From Loripinus fragilis (lineage: Eukaryota; Mollusca; Bivalvia; Lucinida; Lucinidae), in the NCBI GenBank assembly GCA_964019695.1, contig OZ026515.1:42461994-42525993 (forward strand): a DNA stretch of 64,000 nt, given 5' to 3'. The position numbers and the translations under genes are program-made. This document shows positions 1-11,082 of the stretch, piece by piece (within the stretch, counting starts at the first letter, position 1; the number at the start of each line of letters is the position of its first letter). The notes beneath the pieces are model-generated. The model was not told the DNA's origin, did not search any database, and was given only the letters and a program-made list of their open reading frames with translations.

Positions 1-90
1 CCAGAAAAATAAATAATTAAAAAAAAAATTGTTTGCCTACCCTACTAAAAATTTCAGACCCGTTACCCGAAACACACTTTTTTTTTATTT
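1..90. repeat. P15 palindromic element, cut by the window edge
   Basis: The sequence acccgttacccgaaacaca at about 58-76, next to an A/T-rich stretch with 'ccagaaaaa', is the reverse complement of part of 9086-9300. Only one half is present here. Confidence 0.6.
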
Positions 91-257
91 GGCCTTTTAA
101 ATGTTCTCATGAAATTTCTTATTTCTTTTACAGTATAGCTACCAGTTTGACTTGGAAAAGACTGTTAACTGAACTCAAATAATGATCTTGAGGAAACAAG
201 ACAACCTGGTGCTGTAGACTAAGAAAATGATAGATAGAAGACAGTATTGTGTAGATA

Positions 258-595
258 GGATAAAGTAAAACCTGTCTTAAGCGGCCACTCAAAAAAAAAG
301 ACGAAAGAAAGGTTTTGCCTTGCGGTCACCTGCTGGAAAGGGCTTACCTCTTGGCTCTCGTTTGTGGTGTCCATCTGTGAGTTTGTCACTTTCCCATTGG
401 TATCCACAGTCAGGTGTGGTACTTGATTGTATCGATTCCCGATCTTTGCACCCTTACTTACTTTAATGACAAATGATAGCTTAATGAAGGTCTGCAATAC
501 TTTTGACCTACATTAACTGATAATTTGTCTTGGAAACCAATTTTTATGTTCTTGTTGAGAGTGGCCATTTTACACAGGTTTTACTGTACATTAAG
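258..595. repeat. P7 palindromic element with a nested coding-like repeat
   Basis: The left end (taaaacctgtcttaagcgg) and right end (acaggttttactgta) form inverted termini, as in the copies at 4590, 30225 and 45390. Inside, 321-468 is a separate insertion. On the minus strand it translates to an open stretch containing NQVPHLTVDTNGKVT and SQEVSPFQQVT, which recurs at 14507 and 39536. The termini suggest a non-autonomous Tc1/pogo-type element (inference). Confidence 0.6.
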
Positions 596-671
596 ATATA
601 GAGTGAATGGATGAGTTAACTAGTTTTCAGTGAGGCAAATTTTGGAAAATTGAGACAAGCTCGCTGGTGTG

Positions 672-874
672 AGAGCGTTGTGGCTCATTTGGTAGAGTGT
701 TAGACTTTGGGTCAAAGGGTTGTGAGTTTGAGACTCACTGGAGTCACTGTGTTGTGTCCTTGAGCAAGAAGCTTTATCCTCTGCTTAGTACTGGTTCGAC
801 CCAGAAAGACAGGAAATCTTCCCAACATGACTGAAAAATTATTGACTGAAACATAAAGCCTCAACACAAACAAA
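672..874 (+). mobile_element. SINE-A copy, diverged
   Basis: A tRNA-like head (box-A-like tggctcatttggtagagtg and a B-box-like region gtgagtttgagactcactgg) is followed by the shared SINE-A body: 'tccttgagcaagaagc', 'ttagtactggttcgaccca' and a CAACACAAACAAAA tail. RNA polymerase III promoter boxes are family knowledge; activity is not implied. Confidence 0.7.
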
Positions 875-877
875 ATT

Positions 878-1120
878 GAGCCGTGACATGTGATTTCCAA
901 CAATGTGGCATTTTGACAAGTGTAGACTAAGATGAGCCTGTGCAGCCTCCTTTTAAGCTGATAAACTTCAAATGATGTTCAGTCAGTAGCTTAACACTCA
1001 TAGAATATTCAAGAGACTTGCAAAGGCTCTGATCAGACTGCGCGCATGTACAGGCTGATCTGAGGCTTTGCTGTTCACACATACCATATTGTTGGAAATC
1101 TCATGCACTGGCTCAAATGT
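878..1120 (-). repeat. P4 palindromic element
   Basis: Termini gtgacatgtgatttccaaca and 'gttggaaatctcatgcac' are inverted, and the middle has the hairpin core 'ggctctgatcagactgcgc'. Other copies are at 30742, 53440 and 57532. Confidence 0.7.
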
Positions 1121-1455
1121 GATGTTGTGTTGTATAAACAGTATACATGGGTGAAATACCAGGATATGTATGGAAAATATCACAGTATATCATGATACAG
1201 AATTTCTGCCAATTCCCATCCATACTGATATGCTATATTCAGATATAAATTCATAAGGAAAGCTACTTAGGGTAACAGCTGGTATAAAAATGCATTTTTT
1301 AAACTTTAATTCTTTTAAAGAATCAATTTTCTCCCCACCACCCCTAAATATTTAGATGTCTTAAATCCCTAACATACTTATCTGAAAATAGTTACAAATC
1401 TATTTTCATGCTTAGGAGGATAAAATGGAGTGCAAGAAGTACTAATTGTGACCAT

Positions 1456-2183
1456 AACCCTTTGTATACTAATGAATTCTTCCATCTGGTTTGATACAAA
1501 GAACCTGGGATGGTCCAATATACATATCAAGGGGTTGCAGGTAAGAATTTTCAAAGAAAAGGTACTAAGTTCCTGAAGATTGTTTTTATCTTAGGAAACA
1601 GTGAAGACCAAGGTGAAATGCCACATCTAGTGGCATTTCGTGGCATTTTACCTTGGTCTTCACTTTTTCCTACCGGGCCGCATAGCGCAGTCGGTAACGT
1701 GTCTGGTAACAGATGCAAGTCTGACTGCAGATCCTGGGGTTGCGAGTTCAATCCCGGCCTGGTCCCATACTTTCGTGGAGATTGATCATGAAATTATTTC
1801 TACATTCATTCTCCTCCCTTCCACTGATTCATTCAAGAAGGGTTGTTGTCAGTTACAAGCAACAGTAAATGCATGAATTACTGGATAACCGCTTGTTCAA
1901 GCTTGCCCAGAAAAAAAGGGGTTAGATAATTTAACCGTCCCCCCATGAGCATAGCTGTTGACCAGAATGCAAAGCAACAAACAAACAAAGAACTTGGATG
2001 GTCCATTGCACAGCTCAATGGGTCACAAATTAAGATGCTCTTCAGTTCCTGTAGATGGTTTTTTCATAGGAAACAGTGAAGACCCTGATGAAATGCCACT
2101 TTTTGTGGCATTTCACCTGGGTCTTCACTGTTTTCCAAAGTACCGTACCCATTTAAGGGTTTCCAGTATTCAAAAGGGTTAAT
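1456..2183. repeat. P5 palindromic element(s) interrupted by SINE-B
   Basis: The left terminus 'aaccctttgtatactaatg' and the right terminus 'ccagtattcaaaagggtta' are inverted. Two hairpin cores (about 1598-1670 and 2066-2140, 'aaacagtgaagacc') lie on either side of a SINE-B at 1672-1990. The copy at 6288-6732 has the same structure with a SINE-A in it. Confidence 0.65.
1672..1990 (+). mobile_element. SINE-B copy
   Basis: The tRNA-like head starts accgggccgcatagcgcag and has a B-box-like tgcgagttcaatcccgg. The body includes 'tactttcgtggagattgatc' and 'agaagggttgttgtcagtta'. The 3' tail is an AACAAACAAACAAAG run. Copies at 50209 (-), 52873, 53458 and 58637 match along the full length. Confidence 0.85.
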
Positions 2184-2214
2184 CGGACAGATCACGGTTG
2201 ACAGTGCAGGACTC

Positions 2215-2740
2215 AAGTTAAGAGTGCGTAACAGAAAAATAATTTTCTAATTTCTCAACCAAAACATATGTTGCGGGTACTCAAAAGAACCGTCTCAATA
2301 AGACGGTTCTTTTGAGCACCCAAAACATATGCTAAAAATTATGGGTAAGAAAATATTTACAATTTTACCCTGAAAATTTTTATTTATCTAAACCTGTGCA
2401 GTGTTTCTTCTGGACTGTCAGTCTGCATATTGAGGGAAAATTCAGGAAGCTAATTCATATTGTAAATTTGAACAAAACTTAATTGTTGATTTTACAAGTA
2501 GGACATGGGTCCAGATAGGACATTGGCCCAGATAAACAAACATAAATCTTCAGGGCGTAAATTTGTGATTATTTCATTATCCATGAGTTTAAACATATGT
2601 TTTGGGTGTTCAAAAGAACCGTCTCCATGAGACGGTTCTTTTGAGTACCCACAACATATTTTTTGGTTGTGAAAAAAGAAAATAATTTTCAATCATTCAT
2701 TCTTATCTGGAGACTATCAGTCAATGAACTCTTAATTAAA
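2215..2740. repeat. Two P6 hairpin elements
   Basis: Near-perfect hairpins around gagacggttc (2265-2332 and 2592-2662) are each flanked by inverted 'caaaacatatgtt' and by AT-rich arms with 'aaaataattttc'. Further copies are at 45815 and 60640, and a decayed one at 8460. Confidence 0.7.
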
Positions 2741-2937
2741 GCTCAATTCCTTTGAAGAGTATATCATGTGGAAAAAAGTACTTTCTGTGATTTCTGACAA
2801 GCTGGATTGCCCGAACACGCCAGTCAGGGGTGGTTAGGCAGGAGAGAGCCAGTACACTGAAGAAGATGTGGGAGAAATTGGTTAGGAATGACATGGAAGC
2901 TGATATGGATTCAATGATCCTTCACAACTGAACCCCA

Positions 2938-3143
2938 AGGGAGCGCGTGGCTCAGTGGTAGAGTGCTTGACTTGAGACGGAAGGGGCCGCGGGTTCGAGC
3001 CTCACCGGCATCACTGCGTTGTGGTCCTTGAGCAAGACGCATTTATTCTAGCTTAGTATTGGTTCAACCCAGGAAGACCCGTCCCTACATAACTGAAAGA
3101 TTTGTGATGGGACGTAAAGAAACAAATCAAACAAACAAAACAT
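2938..3143 (+). mobile_element. SINE-A copy, well preserved
   Basis: The head reads 'gtggctcagtggtagagtg' (A box) and 'gggttcgagcctcac' (B box). The body is 'ccttgagcaagacgc' and 'ggttcaacccaggaagac'. The tail is 'gatgggacgtaaag' followed by AAATCAAACAAACAAA. This is the best copy for defining the family. Confidence 0.88.
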
Positions 3144-3221
3144 GGCATCTTCAAGGATGATAAGTCAGACAGGCCAACCCTTAGGAAGAGAATTAATTCT
3201 GGCCTGTATTAAATGGGCCTC

Positions 3222-3420
3222 TACGCGACAAAACCTATCTTCGGGGTTTCTGACAAAGCGAGTTTCAAACCAGTATCCTCAGCTACAGAGACTAGCTACA
3301 AAATAGAAATTTCCCTTATAGGAAATTTGCATACGGTTCTTTCCAAAAGCGAATAACAAAGGCGCTGATCAGATTGCGCCTGTGTTGTTCGCAAACTCCC
3401 GAAGAGAGGCCCATTTAAAT
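3222..3420. repeat. P8 palindromic element
   Basis: Left arm 'gggcctctacgcgacaaaac' pairs loosely with the right end 'cgaagagaggccca', with internal hairpins such as agaaatttcccttataggaa. A related copy is at 29761-29985. Confidence 0.55.
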
Positions 3421-3644
3421 ATGGATGATCATGATTATTTTCCATAAGTCATATTTTTGGGTCGGAATTTCTGACCTGCTGTCAGTTAAGAAATAAGGCG
3501 TTGTATTTATTTTTTTCAATTATGAAATAAATATTTCTAAAGGACAATATGTAAAGATATCAAGTGGAGATCCTGTATTAAGCATGCACATGTTATAAGG
3601 AAGCAGATATTGTTTGTCTATGAACATCAAAACTGTTTGGTTTA

Positions 3645-4135
3645 CCTTTTCCCGCCACTCACAACTTTTATCCTCTGTTCTCTCATCTGCTTATTTGTGG
3701 AGTAGGGTTAGGTAGCCTTTGCAAACAATATGGACACCAGGGAGCAGTCTGATCAGGGTTCATATTGTTTGCTTCTATGAAAATATCTAGTCTGAAGTGC
3801 ACTTGAATATATGCAGGAGGCATAAAAAGCAGACACCATTTCAGAAAAAAACACAGTGACAAGATAAGGGTTAAGAAAGTTACTTTAAATTCGGAAATTT
3901 TAGCGAGGACTTTATATTTTTCACATCATATCTGTTTATTTTCTTAGATAGCCTATATTGCAAAGAATATGGACCCAGATCAGACTGCTCCCAAGGGAGC
4001 AGTCGGATCAGGGTTCATATTGTTTGCTTCCATGAAAAAAATATAATTGAAGTGCACTTGAATATATGCAGCAGACATAAAAAGCAGGCACCATTTCAGA
4101 ACAAAAAACAGTGACAGGATAAGAGTTTAGACAAG
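3645..4135. repeat. Two P3 palindromic elements in direct order
   Basis: Both copies (about 3645-3875 and 3940-4135) have 'atggaccc/acca' next to 'gggagcagtc(t/g)gatcagg' hairpins, then 'gaagtgcacttgaatatatg' and 'aagcaggcaccatttcag'. Other copies are at 6895, 15590, 23290 and 31275. Confidence 0.65.
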
Positions 4136-4447
4136 TTATATCTATACATGGAGTGTCATCTGGTACTGATAACTTATTTTGAAGATATAATAATGTGTTA
4201 AGATATCAAGCTGCATCATCAATTTTCGTTACTGTATTACTGCTCTAGAAGATAGAACAATCTATTAGGAAAGTAGCTGTATGAACAACTTTATTTCCTA
4301 TACATGTACATGTATTTAGAAAACACCGGTTTTAAGCAAGCAAATTTTACTTAACATGCTTGCAAGTCTGTAGTTCTTTTACCTTTTGAGCAAAGAATTT
4401 TTTTTACCTTTTGAGGAAAGTAATTGCTGTTTGATGTTTAATATGAA

Positions 4448-5065
4448 TTAACTCTTTCCCTGCTGGTGGGAACTTATGTAGCCTACCTTTGCAAACAGTT
4501 TGGACACAGATCAGGCTGGACAAATGTGGTGGCCTGATCTGGATCTAAACTGTTTGACAATCTGATGGTATTCCTGAAATATTATATATACAGCAAAACC
4601 TGTCTTAAGCGGCCACTAAAAAAGAAGACCAAAAATTGGTTTTCAAGACCGATTATCGCTTAAAGCAGGTCAGAAGTATTGCAGAATGCTCCAAGAGAGC
4701 ATTCTGCAATACGTTTGACCTTCATTAAGCTACCATTTGTCTCTAAGACCTTTGTTTTGAGTGCCGCTTAAGACAGGTTTTACTGTACTATATTCAAATC
4801 TTAAAAGCATGCAAATTTATCCAGTATGCAAAAAGTTAAAATGTTTTCTCATGCTATGGTTCATATTAGAAATAGTAAAATCTTTGCCAACTAGCGTCGT
4901 CTGCTGATAACCTTTGCAAACAGTTTGGACCTAGATCAGGTCCGACATTTTGGCGTGATCTGGATCCTTACTGTTTGACACTGATGGTATTTCTGAAAGA
5001 ATTTTGGGAAAAAGTTGATTTTGAAAAAAAGATCAACAGAAGACAAATAAGCATGCAAAATTACC
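4448..5065. repeat. Cluster: P1 element, P7 element, P1 element
   Basis: P1-like cores with 'aacagtttggac' and inverted 'gatctggatc...actgtttgac' lie at about 4448-4565 and 4883-5062. Between them, 4592-4790 is a complete P7: inverted ends 'aaaacctgtcttaagcggcc' and 'gccgcttaagacaggtttt', with an apex hairpin 'gcagaatgctccaagagagc'. Confidence 0.65.
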
Positions 5066-5329
5066 TAGTAGACAAACTGCCAATTAAAGGTATCTATGGT
5101 CTTAAGTTTCTTTGATGTAAATCCTCAGTTTATGGTGCAATTATGCAGTGTTTATTTTCAAGTTTAAAGAGCATGCATATGATAAAATATAGCACATAAT
5201 GTGTGTAAGGTATACTATTTTTAGCTTATTTATTCATTCTTCTCAGGAATCTAAAAAACGATCAGTAGATGTTTACCAAGTTTTAAAGTGCATAGTGTTG
5301 TACTGTTTACAAGATACAGATAATGTTTG

Positions 5330-5485
5330 TATTATTTTTAATGCCCCTAACTTTGAAAAAAATTTGGGGGCATATTACTTTTGGTTAGTTTGTCCTTCCA
5401 TCCCTCTTCCTCATCACCTCCAAAAATCTTTGGATCGGTGCATAGTAGGGACTCACTTGAAATTTCATTTACTGATACCCCTTTA
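5330..5485 (+). repeat. Fragment of a T2 element end
   Basis: A hairpin 'gcccctaactttgaaaa' with 'tttgggggcatat', followed by 'ttagtttgtccttccatcc', matches the start of the T2 element at 21316. The rest of the element is missing. Confidence 0.5.
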
Positions 5486-5693
5486 AATATAGCTGACCTA
5501 TTTCTGTTCATGTCTAATCAGGATCAGTAGTATTTGTCATTCCATCTTATCAATTTCATAGCCACAAATAAGGTTGGCACATGAACTTGTTAATTTTTTT
5601 GGACAAGTATGGCAGATAGGGCTAATCAGACAAAGAAGAAGTATGATCAGTGTCTACACTAGTCTATTGTTATATTTTATGCACCTCGTCAGT

Positions 5694-5879
5694 GAGCGTA
5701 ATGACTCAATTGGTAGAGTGTTAGACTCGGGGCCGAAGGGTCATTAATTCGAGACTCACGGGAGTTACTGTGGTGTGTCTTTGAGCAAGACACTATATCC
5801 TCTGCTTAGTACAGGTTCAACCCAGGAAGAGACAGGACTGAAAAATTGTTGACTTGGATGTAAAGCATCAACACAAAGA
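5694..5879 (+). mobile_element. SINE-A copy, diverged
   Basis: The A-box-like 'tgactcaattggtagagtg', 'attcgagactcacgggag' and body 'tgagcaagacactatatcc' are present, with a tail of AGCATCAACACAAA. It resembles the copy at 672 more than the one at 2938, so there may be two SINE-A subfamilies. Confidence 0.7.
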
Positions 5880-5939
5880 TAGTAGTTCATCCTTTGCATT
5901 CTGGTTAATTTTGCATGCTTTTTGCCATCTATATATTTT

Positions 5940-6075
5940 TTTAAAAAGAATACCATCAGAATGTCAGACAGTTAGGATCTCGATAAGGCTCAACATTTTG
6001 TCAGGCCTAGCCTGCATTCAATCTCTTTGCAGAGGTTATCAACATCTTGTCACCACAAGACAAAAGTTGCCACTA
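5940..6075 (-). repeat. P1 element, reverse orientation
   Basis: Reading right to left it has gataacctctgcaaagag, a 'gcctgacaaaatgttg' hairpin and 'tctgatggtattc'. This is the same order as the forward P1 copy at 4883. Confidence 0.5.
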
Positions 6076-6287
6076 CTAATGGGTAAAGATTTAACCTTCA
6101 TTTTGGATACTGGTACATTGGCAAACAGTGAAGACACAGATCAGAGTATGCACTGTTTACAATCTTCAGCGACGTAATTACATGTTTTAAGGAAATTTTA
6201 GGCAATCCCTTAAAATACAAAATAGACAAATACATACTCACTGTATCAATATGTATGGGATAATTCATCTGAATGAAAGGGGTTCTA

Positions 6288-6732
6288 ACCCTTTGTATGC
6301 TGATGGATTTTCCCATACATTGATACAATAAGTATGGAATTACCCAAATTGTATTTAAAGGGGTCACAGGTATAAGTTTCTAAATCATGATGTATTTCTT
6401 GGCTCAGTGGTAGAGTGCTTGACTCAAGACCGAGGGGCAACGGGTTCGAGCCTCACTGGCATCACTGCGTTATGTCCAAGAGCAAGACACATCAATCCTA
6501 GCTTAGAACTGGTTCAACCCAGGAAGATCCGTCCCTACATAACTGAAAAATTGTTGATGGGACGTAAAGAATCAAATCAAACAAACAAATTGTGTATTTC
6601 TGTCTCTGAAGGTTGTTTTAATGTAGACAAACTGAAGATCCTGATGAAATGCAGCAGTATGCTGCATTTCATCTTGGTCTTCACTGTTTGTCAAAGTACC
6701 CGTTTAGGGGTTTCCAGTATACAAAGGGTTAA
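6288..6732. repeat. P5 element interrupted by SINE-A
   Basis: Inverted ends are 'taaccctttgtatgctgatg' and 'ccagtatacaaagggtta'. The hairpin at about 6640-6690 ('ctgatgaaatgcagcag' with 'ctgcatttcatc') is the family core. The SINE interrupts it between 6395 and 6588. Confidence 0.7.
6395..6588 (+). mobile_element. SINE-A copy with visible target duplication
   Basis: The head is 'ggctcagtggtagagtgc' with 'gggttcgagcctcac', and the tail is 'gatgggacgtaaagaatc' then AAATCAAACAAACAAA. The 9-mer 'tgtatttct' occurs just before and just after the element, consistent with a target-site duplication within P5. Confidence 0.83.
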
Positions 6733-6894
6733 AATGTGTCAGAATAATTTAGGTAAATAATGTAAATGGAATTGCTTGCTGATTATTGACTTAGTATTGA
6801 CACTTAACCGCTCAATGTTGTGAATTTTTTATGACCATGTTGTAATAATGGTTTCTTTTGTTATGAGACATGCACAAATTGATTTTTCGGTTGA

Positions 6895-7142
6895 CCCTTT
6901 TCCTGCCATTCACACTAATGTCATCTGCTTGGTCATCTGCTGATGTGCTTTAGTAGACTATATTGCAAACAATATGGACTGAGTTCAGACTGCTCCCTTA
7001 GGAGCAGGCTGATCAGGGTCCATAGTGTTTTCTTGCTTCCTTGATATTAAAAGTTTTTGGAGAATTTTGATATAGAGGTATATTAAATTATAAACAGACA
7101 TTATTTTGAGGACAAAAAAAAATATGGCAGGATAAGCAGTTA
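6895..7142. repeat. P3 palindromic element
   Basis: It contains 'tattgcaaacaatatggac', a hairpin 'cagactgctccctta' with 'aggagcaggctgatcagg', and an end reading 'atggcaggataagcagtt'. Confidence 0.6.
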
Positions 7143-7226
7143 AGTTTATTTGTGTTTGGATGAACAGCTGGTCAGTCAGAGATTTTTTGTTTGTATTAAC
7201 AAGATTGCAAATAAGAGGTTGTTTTT

Positions 7227-8453
7227 TAGCTCACCTGAGCCAAAGGCTCATGGGTGAGCTAATAGTATACCAGTCACTCCGGCGTCCGTCCGTCATCCGG
7301 CGTCCGTCCACAATTTCAAACATCTTCTCCTCTGAAACCACTGGGCCAATTGAACTCAAATTTCATATGAAGACTCCTAAGGACAGGGGAACAAAAGTTT
7401 GTTCAAATGGTCCTGATCACATGACCAAGATGGCCGCCATGCCCATATATGGTAAAAACCCTTTAAAAATCTTCTTCTCCAGAACCAGAAGGCCGATAAC
7501 CTCAGGACTTGGTATGTAGCATTGGGAGTGTGGGGCCTACCAAGGTTGTTCAAATGATGATCCTAGGTTGACCTTGACCTATTTAACATCAAGGTCAAAT
7601 TTGCTTTATAATGCATTTAAATGGGAAATTTTTTGAAAAGTTGATTTTTTTTGAAAACTGTAGAAGCCTTAGTCATTATTCTCACCTGATATGTTTAACC
7701 TAATGAGACAATGGCTATAAATAAGCTCCAAAGGTTAAGGTTGACCTTTGACCTTTCAGCTAATTAGCTCATATTGGAGTCCCATCAATATATTAAAACA
7801 TAGTTTTCTCACAAACCATTGGCCCAATTGAACTCAAATTTCATGTGAAGACTCCTTATGATAAGTTAGCCCAAATTTATACAAAATATTTTGGTCACAT
7901 GACCAAGATGGCCGCCATGCACATATATGGTAAAAACCCTTTAAAAATCTTTTTTTTTCTCCAGAACCAGAAGGCCAGTGACCTTGGGACTTGGTATGTA
8001 GCATTGGGGATGTGGGGCCTACCAAGTTTGTTCAAATGATGATCCTAGGTTGACCTTGACCTACTTAACGTCAAGGTCAAATTTGCTTCCTAATGCATTT
8101 CAATTTCTATACATGTAACTGTTTAAGCCGAAATCATAGTAGTTGCAAGAAATGTTTAACCTAATGAGACAATGGTTTTATATAAGTACCAAATGTCAAG
8201 CTGACCTGTGACCTTTTATCCAAGGCCACTTGTTTGGACTGCCATATATCTATCTAAACATCTTTTTCTCAGAAACCACTGGGCTGTTTGATGGAGTATT
8301 CATAAGATTGTGTAGGTCACCTGACCAAAATGGCTGCAACACTCATATATGGTAAGACAAAATATGTTTCATTATAAGCTGTAGTGACCATGACCTATTT
8401 TAACATTATTAAGTAGATCAGGTGAGCGCCTCAGGACCTTTAGGTCCTCTAGT
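7227..8453 (+). mobile_element. T1 element, copy 1
   Basis: It starts with a hairpin 'tagctcacctgagcc' / 'ggctcatgggtgagcta' and a CCGTCC-rich patch, and ends 'ggtgagcgcctcaggacc' and 'aggtcctctagt'. A ~477-bp subunit occurs about twice: 'gaccaagatggccgccatg' at about 7421 and 7899, each followed by 'cttggtatgtagcattggg' and 'ggttgaccttgacct'. No transposase is visible, so it is non-autonomous or decayed. Copy 2 at 51439 shares both ends; copy 3 at 60967 shares only the start. Confidence 0.7.
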
Positions 8454-8454
8454 C

Positions 8455-8872
8455 TAATAAATCTTACTTTTTTTCTCAACCAAAACATTTTTTTGTAGTA
8501 CCCAAAAGAACAGTGTTTGAGTGACATTTCTTTTGAGTTCCCACAAGGTAATGTTTGATTGAATATAAAGGAAATAATCTAACTTTGACACTAAAATGTG
8601 TGCTTAACAGATGCTAAATGCTAAATAAGGGTCCATCTGCTTTTATCATCTTAGGTACCAGCCTTTTTCTCCTTGCCTACTAGGGTCGTCTGCTCATAAC
8701 ATTTGCATATACAGTTTGGAGCCAGATCAGGCCCAACATGTTGTCAGGCTTGATCTGGATCCAATCTGTTTGACACTCAGATTGTATTCCTGAAAGAATT
8801 TAAAAAAAAAAAATGATTTTGAAAAAAATCAGCAGAGGGCAAAAAAGCATGGGGCAAAGAGTTAACCCTATT
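8455..8872. repeat. Decayed P6 followed by P1
   Basis: 8465-8600 keeps 'ctcaaccaaaaca' and 'cttttgagttcccacaa' of P6. 8670-8872 is a P1: 'ctgctcataacatttgcat', 'cagatcaggcccaacatg' with 'ttgatctggatcca', and 'gcatggggcaaagagttaa'. Confidence 0.6.
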
Positions 8873-9085
8873 TACTCAGAACAGGCAAAACTTAATGCTA
8901 GGCTTAATAGCCATTCAACAGATTAATAATAAATAAATGTAATCTATGCAAAGATGGCAATCAAAACATAAAAGTATATTTTTAGAAGAGTGTATGCAAT
9001 AACAGATATAATATTAATGGTTGTAATACATACCTACCTGTTTATGATTATATTGTCGTTATCTGTTGAGGCTAAAATATAAAAA

Positions 9086-9300
9086 AATGAGTGTGTTTCG
9101 GGTAACGGGTCTGAATATTTTAGGTAGGGTAAGCACTCATATTTTTTTTAATTATTTTTTTTTCTGGAAAAAAATATAATTTTATGCCTTTTGAAAGGCA
9201 TTTCGCCTTTCAAAATGCATAAAATTATATATTTTTTCCAGAAACTAGGTTTCACCAGTAAATTTAGGTAGGGTCGGGTTACCCTAAACACAGGTATGTT
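9086..9300. repeat. P15 palindromic element
   Basis: A long AT-rich hairpin has its apex at 'ccttttgaaaggcatttcgc', with arms 'ataattttatgc' / 'gcataaaattat' and 'ttttctgg' / 'ccagaaa'. The outer part is 'gggtaacgggtctga' and 'ttaggtagggtcgggttacc'. The left edge of the window carries a partial copy. Confidence 0.7.
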
Positions 9301-9325
9301 TTATTTGGCCTGACTAAAGATCTAC

Positions 9326-9590
9326 GGTAAATGTTCTAAAATTTTGAACACTGTTATCTTTCTGTTCTCAATTAAAATTACGATTAAAAAAAATAATAAT
9401 AGATAAAAAAATAACAAAAAAAATTACGTGAATCAGGGCTGGAATTTCAATTTTTTTTTGCCTGTCAGAAAAGCAAACAAGGAAGCAGTCTGATCTGGGT
9501 CTTCCCTTTTTGTCTAGGCCTTTTTGGAAGACAATTAGTTTTCGAAATTTTCGAACATTTATCGTATTCAAGATTCATAGGGGCTAGACC
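9326..9590. repeat. P14 element
   Basis: It starts 'aaatgttctaaaattttgaa' and 'tctgttctcaattaaaa', and includes 'gcagtctgatctgggtctt'. Related copies are at 59095-59280 and, cut by the edge, at about 63945-64000. Confidence 0.5.
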
Positions 9591-11075
9591 TTCAAATGCT
9601 CATTAAACTACTCTTAATTAAACACTGCACAAGCAGGCTTATTTGAGTCTTTTACTGTGATTTAAAAGTACATGTACCATTACTTAAAATTTAATTCACA
9701 ACAGTGATCAGGGTTCGTAAATTAAGAAAATTTATCTGAACACTTATTGGGCCCACCATGACTGCAGCAGACGACACACTTTTATTTGATCTTTTCTACG
9801 GCGTTACTTATTAATGCATAAGTAACTAATATTGGTTAATTTATGAAACAGTGGTTACTTAGCCTATAATTGTAATTGGTTTTGAAATGGACTATTCCGA
9901 AGAGGGGTGTGATCAAAGTTATTGTTCAATGAATAATGTTTTGATTAAATTTTTCGTTTTTCCAAGGGTAAAGTAAAAACAAATGTAGACTTCTCTTATT
10001 AAAAGAGTATTTAAAACGTCTAAAATCGGGTGTCTTTTCAGTGTAAATGCCGGATGTTCAACCCCTGTTATACCCACGGACTGTACCTATTTTTCACACT
10101 CCCCAGCAGGTCTAATGGTCTAACTTAATATAACTTAGAATTGTAATTAATATTTCTACCAAGAAAATATTTCCAATTATGTGTTATCAGCGGTTTTCTG
10201 GGGCGAACTTATTGATAATTCATTACTATAGATACGAAATTCTTAAATAAGTATATTAAATAAGTATTTAAAGGACTATTCTGTAAATCATTGTGACGTC
10301 ATTCATTCTATATTTAGCAGTGTGCGATAAAACAGTGCCACGATAAAACAGAAACAAACTTTTCATTTTATTAGAAAATAGGAGCAAGAAAAAAAGTTAA
10401 ACAAACAAACAGAACGTACAACGGGCATACAAGCAGAAAATAATAATAAGCAAAGAAAATAACCTAAGAAATATTAAAGGCAAAATGCGGAAAATAGGTC
10501 ATTTGATTGGTTTGACCTGAGGTTTGTTTCGATGTTGTGTCAAACGCGGAAGCAATCATCATCTTTCTTTATTTTGCTACTGGCACACTAGTAGATTTTT
10601 CCTATCACCCGCAAAATCATGGCTGGGGTTGGGTTTCTTTCCATCAAAAGGAGGAAAATGCATGAGATATTATTCTTTCGACTTGAGAAGTCATAGGTTT
10701 TCTTGTTCTTTTTTAAAATGCTGTATATAAAGGGACGTAATGCAGTCTAACCTTTTCTTTCCCCGCGGACAAGTATTGGTTTTCATAAAAGACTGATGAT
10801 AACAAGTATTCACAAAAGCTTGCTTCCCCATCATCGTCTAATTGAATGGTTTATTAGCGAAACGTCAAGCATTTATTGACTCATTTCAAAGCCGCTTTAA
10901 TGTATATCTCATTGCGTAAAAAAAATTCATTATTATCCTTCATCTATTATTACTCATAAGAACCTTTCAACAACGCCGTTTATAACATGTAACACATGTT
11001 ATAGTTTTTCTTGTTAGATTTTTGGGCAAAATAAAATAAGTTTTGTATCATGTGAAGCTTGTGGCAGAAGAAAAT
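9591..11075. other. AT-rich DNA, no gene recognised
   Basis: About 1.5 kb with no convincing coding exon or recognised repeat. The open frames are short and low in complexity. A full CRE-type octamer TGACGTCA occurs at 10294. Confidence 0.5.
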
Positions 11076-11082
11076 CTACATG

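Noticed and set aside
672..760. tRNA genes at the heads of SINE-A and SINE-B copies
   Set aside because: Box A and B are present but no cloverleaf with acceptor stem closes; the shared bodies and A-rich tails show they are SINEs.
2080..2115. Hammerhead ribozyme core-like 'ctgatga' followed by a stem (also at 6642)
   Set aside because: The stem is followed by TCAC or TCTT rather than GAAA, so the conserved core is absent.
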